Source: Actinomycetales bacterium
GTDB taxonomy: Bacteria; Actinomycetota; Actinomycetes; Actinomycetales; Microbacteriaceae
Direction of reading: 5' to 3'
NCBI GenBank assembly: GCA_015654475.1
Contig: JAATGV010000012.1
Span: 104,725 to 168,724 of the forward strand
Length of the DNA stretch: 64,000 nucleotides
In this document: positions 58,011 to 64,000 of the stretch, in pieces
How the letters are laid out: each line of letters opens with the position of its first letter
Position numbering within the stretch: position 1 is the stretch's first letter
Position numbers and translations under genes: made by a program
The notes under the pieces: model-generated
The model's input: the letters and a program-made list of their open reading frames with translations, nothing else
Databases searched by the model: none
What the model was told of the DNA's origin: nothing

Positions 58011-58206
58011 GTTTTCCACACCATAGTTCACGTCTGTTTGCCCGGAGTTAACTTTCAAGTAGTGGTCGAAGAGACTTGACTGTTCACAAGCATAATCACA
58101 AAAAGCCCAGTTCAAATCGGCAGTTTGGAAAATATGCGACTGTTGTCAACAGAGTTATGCACAAGTTGTTCACACAAACGAGCGGAAACTCACCGTTTTA
58201 TCCACA
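58011..58206. promoter_or_regulatory. Gap upstream of dnaB with DnaA-box-like sites
   Basis: The ~420-base gap before dnaB carries TTTTCCACA (58012-58020), TTATGCACA (58155-58163), TTGTTCACA (58166-58174) and a perfect TTATCCACA (58198-58206). These match or nearly match the DnaA-box consensus TTNTCCACA. The gap is AT-rich and the plus-strand frame across it (58076-58306) does not look like a protein. It could be a DnaA-controlled promoter region or a DnaA-titrating site. The chromosome origin itself is normally at dnaA-dnaN, which is not in this window. Confidence 0.5.
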
Positions 58207-58400
58207 GGTCACTCCACAGGCGGGATGGCGCATCCGCTACTACGCAAATAGAGTTCGTGAGGGTTTGGGTCTCGCTAGAGATCGCAGCAATAGAGCGCGT
58301 TCGTGAGTGAGATGTCGGTAGTTCGTGATAGTCCTAAGTGACCCACTTCAGTTGCACGCGTGATGTGTGTGCTCGTCGGACGTAAAGAGAGGTTGCCACT

Positions 58401-59801
58401 GTGTCCATTGCTCACCTTGGCACCGTGTCAGACAGCCGAACGAGTGAACGTACTCCTCCCTATGACATGCTCGCGGAGCAGTCGGCGATCGGCGGCATGC
58501 TACTCAGCAAAGACGCTGTTGCAGATGTGATCGAAGAGGTTGACGCTGACGACTTCTACGTGCCAAAGCATGGGATAGTTTTCGGCGCGATTGTGGACCT
58601 CTTCTCTCGGGGTGAGCCGACCGACGTCATCACGGTCTCCGACGAGCTCACCAAGACGGGCCAGGCGGCTCGAGCCGGAGGCGCCGAATACTTGCACAGC
58701 CTGACGGCAATGGTGCCAACCGCAGCCAATGCGGGTTATTACGCGGGTATCGTCAAAGAGAAGGCTTTGTTGAGGCGTCTCGTCGAAGTGGGCACCCGCA
58801 TAGCACAAATGGGTTATGCAAGCGAGGGAGAGGTCGAAGACCTGCTCAACGCCGCGCAAGCGGAGGTGTATGCCGTCTCTGCGACGAAGACTACGCAAGA
58901 CTACCTGCCACTTGGTGTCGCGGCCGAGGCGGCCGTCAAAGAGATCGAGGCAGCCCAAGGCCATGGTGGGGTGCTCACCGGAGTGCCGACGGGCATCACC
59001 GAGCTCGACAAGCTCACGAACGGCCTGCATCCCGGTCAGCTCATCATCGTGGCTGCACGTCCCGGTCTCGGCAAGTCGACGCTCGCTCTCGACTTTGCGA
59101 GGGCAGCATCCATCGAAGGTCGCAAACCTACCATCTTGTTCTCCCTGGAGATGGGTAAGACCGAGATTGCGATGCGACTACTGTCCGCCGAATCTCAGAT
59201 CGCGCTCGACAAGATGCACAAGGGCGATGTCACACGCGAGCAGTGGACCTCCATCGCCAGCACCCAGGCGCGCGTGAACGACGCTCCGTTCTACATCGAC
59301 GATTCGCCGAACATGACTCTTCCCGAGATCCGTGCGAAGTGCCGAAGGCTCAAGCAACAGGTTGGGCTTGAAATGGTCATCATCGATTACCTCCAGCTGA
59401 TGACGTCGGGCAAGCGCGTTGAAAGCAGACAACAGGAGGTCAGTGAGTTCTCGCGGTCCTTGAAGTTGCTTGCAAAAGAGCTCGAGGTTCCGGTTGTGGC
59501 ACTCTCACAGCTGAACCGTAATCCCGATCAACGTACAGACAAACTGCCCGCCATTTCCGATCTGCGTGAATCGGGATCGCTTGAACAGGATGCCGATATC
59601 GTCATTCTGTTGCACCGACCCCCAGGCAGCTTTGAGGCAGGCGACCCCCGGGCAGGCGAGGCAGATATCATCGTGGCGAAGAACCGCAACGGGCCCCAAG
59701 ATACGATTCCGGTCGCGTTCCAGGGCCGTTATTCTCGATTCGTGAACCTGATTAGTGCGCCGCAGGCGTATGCCCCGCCTCCGCCGCCAAGTGATCGATG
59801 A
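58401..59801 (+). CDS. dnaB: Replicative DNA helicase DnaB
   Basis: This 466-residue helicase starts at GTG after AGAGAGG. The N-terminal domain (PPYDMLAEQSAIGGMLLSKD) precedes the RecA-like motor with Walker A ARPGLGKSTLAL, followed by IIDYLQLMTSGKRVESRQQE and DLRESGSLEQDADIVILLHR. It unwinds DNA at replication forks. Its placement after rplI is the standard actinobacterial order. No intein is seen. Confidence 0.97.
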   Translation: MSIAHLGTVSDSRTSERTPPYDMLAEQSAIGGMLLSKDAVADVIEEVDADDFYVPKHGIVFGAIVDLFSRGEPTDVITVSDELTKTGQAARAGGAEYLHSLTAMVPTAANAGYYAGIVKEKALLRRLVEVGTRIAQMGYASEGEVEDLLNAAQAEVYAVSATKTTQDYLPLGVAAEAAVKEIEAAQGHGGVLTGVPTGITELDKLTNGLHPGQLIIVAARPGLGKSTLALDFARAASIEGRKPTILFSLEMGKTEIAMRLLSAESQIALDKMHKGDVTREQWTSIASTQARVNDAPFYIDDSPNMTLPEIRAKCRRLKQQVGLEMVIIDYLQLMTSGKRVESRQQEVSEFSRSLKLLAKELEVPVVALSQLNRNPDQRTDKLPAISDLRESGSLEQDADIVILLHRPPGSFEAGDPRAGEADIIVAKNRNGPQDTIPVAFQGRYSRFVNLISAPQAYAPPPPPSDR

Positions 59802-60352
59802 CAGCGCCCGCCGCATGGCCAATGCTTGTCCTGGCCGCGCTCGATGCCGTCGTGGCGGGAGCAATCACGTTCTCGCCCAACCACTCGCTCGCCACGGGTG
59901 CGATTGTCGTCGCCAGTTGGGCCGCTGCAACGTCGATCATTCGACTGGTCACTATGATCACGCAGCGAGGTCGGCAGGCCCTCGCGCAAGGGGCATTCGC
60001 CCTCGTCACGGCCGGTGTTGTCGTGGCTGCGGTCATTCAGGTAATGCAAGGGTCGTCGGCGCTGGCGTTTGCCACAACACTTGCCATCGCGGCGGGCCTG
60101 CAGGCGCTGATCGCCGTTGTGGCAACCTGGAGCCTGCCTCGAACTCAGATGTATCGACGTGACGCTCTTCTCTATGCCGGAATTAGCCTCGTGTTTGCGA
60201 TCATTGTGATGGTGCTTCCCCGCGAATCGATACACCTTGTTGGTTCGTTTGGGCTGTACCTGGCCGTTACTGCCGTCTTTCGGGCAATCGCAGGATTCAG
60301 CTACCTATCTCTCTCACGACAGGCGAGAATGGACTCTCGAGAGAGGGCCTAA
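59798..60352 (+). CDS. DUF308/HdeD-like integral membrane protein
   Basis: This 184-residue protein has five or six predicted transmembrane helices (for example ALDAVVAGAITFSPNHSLAT, ASWAAATSIIRLVTMITQRG and FALVTAGVVVAAVIQVMQGS). Its helix pattern fits HdeD-like (DUF308) proteins. Its ATG overlaps the dnaB stop by four bases, so it is probably expressed with dnaB. A defined role is not known. Confidence 0.7.
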   Translation: MTAPAAWPMLVLAALDAVVAGAITFSPNHSLATGAIVVASWAAATSIIRLVTMITQRGRQALAQGAFALVTAGVVVAAVIQVMQGSSALAFATTLAIAAGLQALIAVVATWSLPRTQMYRRDALLYAGISLVFAIIVMVLPRESIHLVGSFGLYLAVTAVFRAIAGFSYLSLSRQARMDSRERA

Positions 60353-60359
60353 AGCCACT

Positions 60360-60707
60360 ATGGACGTCAAACTCAACGCCGCCAAGACGCGCATCCGCGA
60401 ACCGTTGCTGCTTTCCGCAGCGGTCTCGTTGTTCGCCGGGCTTGTCGCCATGCTTGCCACCCGGCAGTTGGGATTGAGCCTGGTCGTCCTTGGTGTTGCT
60501 TTCATCCTCTGTGTCGTTCTTTTTGTCATTTTTCTGCTCGTCATCCCTAACGGCGACAAGCAGGAGAAGCCAAACGAGACCTTCGTCCCCGTGTTGATGA
60601 GAAACAGCGCGCCGGATACCGAGGTTCAAGCGAGCAAGGGTGGCTCACCCGCTCCCGAATCCTCCGAACCGCATGCCGGCGACAGCGATCGGCTGTCCGG
60701 CAATTAG
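60360..60707 (+). CDS. Small membrane protein
   Basis: This 115-residue protein begins MDVKLNAAKTRIREPLLLSA at an ATG seven bases after the previous stop; a longer frame overlaps that gene. Two transmembrane helices (AAVSLFAGLVAMLATRQLGL, SLVVLGVAFILCVVLFVIFL) are followed by a polar C-terminal tail. It is convergent with treZ and probably the last gene of the dnaB transcript. No family is recognised. Confidence 0.68.
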   Translation: MDVKLNAAKTRIREPLLLSAAVSLFAGLVAMLATRQLGLSLVVLGVAFILCVVLFVIFLLVIPNGDKQEKPNETFVPVLMRNSAPDTEVQASKGGSPAPESSEPHAGDSDRLSGN

Positions 60708-60798
60708 TCGCGCGGCTCGGAGAAGATTCCAGGCCCACTGTGCGTCTGACTATTTCAGCAGCCAACCGGCAGAGCCGTCGGCGGTGCCTAGACGCTTG

Positions 60799-62616
60799 TT
60801 AGCGGTCCCCTAGCGACCGCGCAACGATTGCCTCTTCTGGCAGCAGTTCCGAAGCATTCATTGCGATCCCGATCTGAAGGCCACGTACGGACGAAAATAC
60901 GAGTTCACCAGCGTGGTCGATGACGAATGGCTTAGCCGAGAGGTTGACCGCAAGCATCCATCCGGGCCAGCGCAGGATAGTCACCGTTCCGTTCCGAAAT
61001 GACTCCGCCCGCAAGTCACCAAAACGCACCGAGTGTGGGCGGATGGTGTCGCGCCGAAGAGCGAGCAGCGTGCGATACAAGGCACGCAATGTGCGGCGGG
61101 ATGGATCAGCCAGCTCGCTGCGGTCTAGCCGACTGCGAAAAAAAGTTTCTGGATCTTGCGGATTGGGGACTATCGTTTCATCCCATCCCATGCGCTCGAA
61201 CTCGGCGATGCGGCCGCGAGCCACTTTCTCACCGAGGTCAAGCTCAGGATGCGAGGTGAAAAACTGCCATGGAGTGCGGGCACCCCACTCCTCGCCCATA
61301 AACAGCATCGGCGTGAACGGGGACGCGATCGTTACGGTCGCCGCAATGGCGAGCCGCTCGTCAGAGACCAAAGCGGTGAGACGATCGCCGGCAGCGCGAT
61401 TGCCGATCTGGTCATGGTTCTGAGCTGCGATCACCAGGTGCGATGTCGACTCCGCAGGGTCGATATGCCTGCCATGAAAGTTGCCACGAAATGACGACCA
61501 CGTGCCATCGTGAAAGAAGCCAAGCGAGAGCACCTTCGCCAGCGCCCCCACCTCAGCGAAGTCGGCATAGTATCCGGTGGTCTCGCCGCTCAGAGCCACA
61601 TGCAGGGCGTGATGGAAATCGTCGCTCCACTGCCCGGCCAAACCATAGCCACCGGCATCACGATCCTTGAACATGATGGGGTCATTCAGATCCGACTCGG
61701 CAATTATGGTCGCCGCGAAGCCCCGCTCGGCCGCAATGTCGTCGGCGAGTGCACCGATTTGGGCAAGAAGATGCGGCCTGCGCATATCGTGCAGCGCGTG
61801 TACGGCGTCGAGGCGAAGCCCATCCACGTGAAAGTCGCGAAGCCACATGGCCACGTTGTCGAGAATGTACCGCCGCACCTCTTCCTCATCGAGGTTGACG
61901 CTCTCTCCCCACGTGTTCGATAAACCTGAGCGCAAATATGGCGCAAACTGCGGCAAGTAGTTTCCCGATGGGCCGAGGTGGTTGTAGACGACATCCTGGA
62001 TCACGGCGAGGCCGCGAGCGTGTGCCGCATCCACGAACCGGCGATATCCGGTCGGCCCGCCATACACCTCGGCGACGGCAAACCAGGCAACCCCGTCGTA
62101 GCCCCAGTTCCAGTCGCCGTTGAAGGCGTTCACTGGCAACGGTTCGATGGCTGTGACACCGAGGTCGACCAGTTCATCGAGGTACGCGATTGCCGAGTCG
62201 AGGGTGCCTGCACCGCCTGGCCCGTTGCCCTGGCTGAACGTTCCGACGTGCAGCTCGTAGATGGATGCACTGGTTGCCGATGCGCCCTGCCAGGCTTGGT
62301 CTGTCCATGCGAATGCGGCGGGATCATCCACGGCGCTCAGGCCGTGTACCCCGTCGGGAAGTCGGCGGCTGCGCGGGTCGGGCAGCACGGTGCCGTGTTC
62401 GTCGAGGACGAACCCGTAGCGTTGCCCCACCTCCAGGCGCGGTCCATGCCACCATCCGCCTGAGCCAGCCGCAAGCGGTCGGGTCTCACCGTCGATGACT
62501 GCAGCGACCCGCGTGGCGGCAGGGGCCCAGACTTTCAGCGTCGAGTTGGCGACGTTGATGCTTTCGCCTTTGCTGGAGGGATCGCCGGTTGGGAGCGGGT
62601 GGTCGCTGCCCGTCAT
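60799..62616 (-). CDS. treZ: Maltooligosyltrehalose trehalohydrolase
   Basis: This 605-residue GH13 enzyme has the catalytic regions VIQDVVYNHLG (region I), DGLRLDAVHALHD (region II, nucleophile D), IIAESDLND (acid/base E) and VIAAQNHDQIGNRA (region IV). An N-terminal domain precedes the barrel (STLKVWAPAATRVAAVIDGE). It releases trehalose from maltooligosyl trehalose made by the next-door TreY. It overlaps the treY stop by four bases. Confidence 0.94.
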   Translation of the reverse strand: MTGSDHPLPTGDPSSKGESINVANSTLKVWAPAATRVAAVIDGETRPLAAGSGGWWHGPRLEVGQRYGFVLDEHGTVLPDPRSRRLPDGVHGLSAVDDPAAFAWTDQAWQGASATSASIYELHVGTFSQGNGPGGAGTLDSAIAYLDELVDLGVTAIEPLPVNAFNGDWNWGYDGVAWFAVAEVYGGPTGYRRFVDAAHARGLAVIQDVVYNHLGPSGNYLPQFAPYLRSGLSNTWGESVNLDEEEVRRYILDNVAMWLRDFHVDGLRLDAVHALHDMRRPHLLAQIGALADDIAAERGFAATIIAESDLNDPIMFKDRDAGGYGLAGQWSDDFHHALHVALSGETTGYYADFAEVGALAKVLSLGFFHDGTWSSFRGNFHGRHIDPAESTSHLVIAAQNHDQIGNRAAGDRLTALVSDERLAIAATVTIASPFTPMLFMGEEWGARTPWQFFTSHPELDLGEKVARGRIAEFERMGWDETIVPNPQDPETFFRSRLDRSELADPSRRTLRALYRTLLALRRDTIRPHSVRFGDLRAESFRNGTVTILRWPGWMLAVNLSAKPFVIDHAGELVFSSVRGLQIGIAMNASELLPEEAIVARSLGDR

Positions 62617-64000
62617 GCGGACTCCTTCACGAGTAACGCCACGGGGTAGGTGTCCAAGATGATGGTCAGCTGAACGGGTTGTTGATCGATTGCCTGCACG
62701 ATGCGCGCTGTGAATACGTCGCGATAGCGTCCGGCTGCGAGCAGCACACCGACTTCTCCACGGTAGCCGCCAGCATTACGTGTGCTGGCAACGACAACTG
62801 CGCCGCCCCGGTCGACGGCGATCGCGCACTCGACGGAGCCGGCCTCATCCCTCGTTTGCGTCAAGCCTTGAGCAAGATAGTCGGGTCTCGGTGTCACGTC
62901 GGCAGTCCGAGCGTCAATCAGGGGCAGAGGTCGGTACTCGGTGAACAACTCCTGATGATTGCGTCGAAGCCGCAACGCTCGTGACGTGACATACAGTTTG
63001 GCAGCACCCGACGCATCCACTGGGGGCAGCGCACCCGCATTGAGTGCGGCGAGAACGCGAGCGCGCTCGCCGAAGTCGACTGGGCGGCGGTTGTCGGGGT
63101 CGACAAGCGAGTCTTCCCAGAACTCGCTGCCCTGGTAGACGTCGGAAACACCGGGAGCCGTGATCTGCAGCACCTTGGCCGCGAGGCCATTGGCCCAGCC
63201 TGCCTCGGCGAACTGGCCGACTGTCGTGGTCACGTCGTTGGCAACCTCGGGGTCGTCGAACAGCGCGTCGATGAGCGTATGCATGCGGGTTTCGAACTCG
63301 AGGTCGGGCGCGTGCCAGCTGGTTTGGGTACCTGCTTCGCGTGCCGCCTTCTCGGCGTAGCCGTGTAGTGCTTGGCGTTCACGAGGCCAGCTGCCGACAA
63401 TCGACTGCCATAACAGGTTCTCGAAAGGCAGGTCGCCGAGTGGATGTTTTGCGTGCTGCCGTTGGAGGAAATTCTTCCAGATGGTGGGAAGCAGCGAGAT
63501 GGCGTTGATGCGCGCGCGTGTGTCTTCGCCGCGCTTGGTGTCGTGGGTCGATAGTGCGGTCATCGAATGGGGCGTGGATGCGAGGCGCACCTGCTGGGCC
63601 CGGTGGTAGCTATCGGTTGGCACAGCGAACTGACTGGGGTCTGCGCCCACCTCGGTCAGCGATGCAAGGGCGCCGGTTCGGTAGAACGCGGTGTCTTCTA
63701 CCCCTTTCGCCATCACCATGCCCGAGGTTTGTTGGAATCGAATGGCGACGGCGAGACTTGGGTCGCTCAGCGCTTGGGCGAGGCGACCAATTGCGTTCCG
63801 TAACTCAGGATGGCGCGCTTGCGCGTCATCCACCGCGCGCTTCAGGTGTTCGTGACCGTATGGCAGGTAGCTGCGGTAAACGGGAAAGCAGGTGAGCAGC
63901 TCGGCCATGGCATCGGTGAGTTCGGCGTCTCCGGTTGGGTCATCTGCACCGGACTCGGCACGATAGTCGCGCACCAGTCTGGCCACCTCTGAGCCGAGGA
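62613..64000 (-). CDS. treY: Maltooligosyltrehalose synthase, C-terminal part (cut by window edge)
   Basis: The visible part contains the conserved regions LTCFPVYRSYLPYG, KGVEDTAFYRTGALASLTEV, PHSMTALSTHDTKRGEDTRA (region IV) and PGVSDVYQGSEFWEDSLVDP, followed by the C-terminal domain. This enzyme turns the reducing end of maltodextrins into a trehalose linkage. Usual length is ~700-800 residues, so more than a third is outside the window on the right. It is co-transcribed upstream of treZ. Confidence 0.94.
   Translation of the reverse strand, partial: LGSEVARLVRDYRAESGADDPTGDAELTDAMAELLTCFPVYRSYLPYGHEHLKRAVDDAQARHPELRNAIGRLAQALSDPSLAVAIRFQQTSGMVMAKGVEDTAFYRTGALASLTEVGADPSQFAVPTDSYHRAQQVRLASTPHSMTALSTHDTKRGEDTRARINAISLLPTIWKNFLQRQHAKHPLGDLPFENLLWQSIVGSWPRERQALHGYAEKAAREAGTQTSWHAPDLEFETRMHTLIDALFDDPEVANDVTTTVGQFAEAGWANGLAAKVLQITAPGVSDVYQGSEFWEDSLVDPDNRRPVDFGERARVLAALNAGALPPVDASGAAKLYVTSRALRLRRNHQELFTEYRPLPLIDARTADVTPRPDYLAQGLTQTRDEAGSVECAIAVDRGGAVVVASTRNAGGYRGEVGVLLAAGRYRDVFTARIVQAIDQQPVQLTIILDTYPVALLVKESA

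Noticed and set aside
58011..58206. Chromosomal origin of replication
   Set aside because: DnaA-box-like sites occur, but dnaA and dnaN are not in the window. In actinobacteria the origin lies between those genes, so I report only a candidate DnaA-binding region.
58076..58306. A plus-strand 76-residue frame between rplI and dnaB
   Set aside because: It runs through the DnaA-box-like region and AT-rich non-coding sequence, has no good RBS and its translation is not protein-like. The gap is better explained as regulatory.

Overview
The window is a high-GC actinobacterial chromosome segment. It is most likely Micrococcales and Microbacteriaceae-like, judging by the rpsF-ssb-rpsR-rplI-dnaB block, the DUF6049-murJ-trxB-trxA block, treY/treZ, and the HK97-type actinophage-like prophage. 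It divides into prophage (1 to about 30.57 kb) and host chromosome (30.57 to 64 kb).

Prophage: nearly all genes lie on the minus strand, so they read from high to low coordinates. From the right end these are an attR-like fragment of a tmRNA/tRNA 3' end (30541-30569), a plus-strand lysogeny module (lipoprotein, ImmA-type peptidase, CI-like repressor), and divergent Cro-like and early genes. Next come nucleases and recombination or replication proteins, including a Cas4/RecB-like nuclease, a TOPRIM protein, a DUF2303 protein and a prim-pol/SF3 helicase. Then follow small zinc-ribbon genes, terminase small and large subunits, portal, and a MuF protein with a C-terminal nuclease-like toxin domain and a probable immunity gene. 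Scaffold, major capsid, connectors, major tail protein, frameshifted tail chaperones and tape measure complete the series, and a minor tail gene runs off the left edge. Genes are tightly coupled by ATGA/GTGA/TGATG overlaps. Three plus-strand genes interrupt the early region. Two odd tRNA-like structures flank the DUF2303 cassette. Lysis genes, integrase and the left attachment site must lie outside the window.

Host part, 30.6-41.1 kb: a LacI-type regulator lies between a class III aminotransferase gene and a divergent operon for a dipeptide-type ABC transporter, a class IV aminotransferase and an amidase. A shared operator-like 14-mer precedes both transcription units. This looks like a regulated uptake and catabolism system for an amide- or amine-containing compound. 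From 41.2 to 45.5 kb there is a small exported cysteine-containing peptide, a lipoprotein, a peptidoglycan-binding membrane-fusion adaptor and a MacB-like ABC transporter. This is a candidate secreted-peptide or bacteriocin-like system, bracketed by copies of one dispersed palindromic repeat.

Host part, 45.5-64 kb: conserved core genes follow. They are ddl-like ligase and aminotransferase, trxA, trxB, murJ, a DUF6049 membrane protein, cca, a purT-like gene, rpsF-ssb-rpsR-rplI, dnaB, two small membrane proteins, and treZ-treY (the latter cut by the right edge). Four copies of a nested palindromic element (GAGCAAAACCCGACA-type arms), one of them a half copy, sit in gene-free gaps and may act as bidirectional terminators or REP-like elements. 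I saw no rRNA, CRISPR array or insertion sequence.
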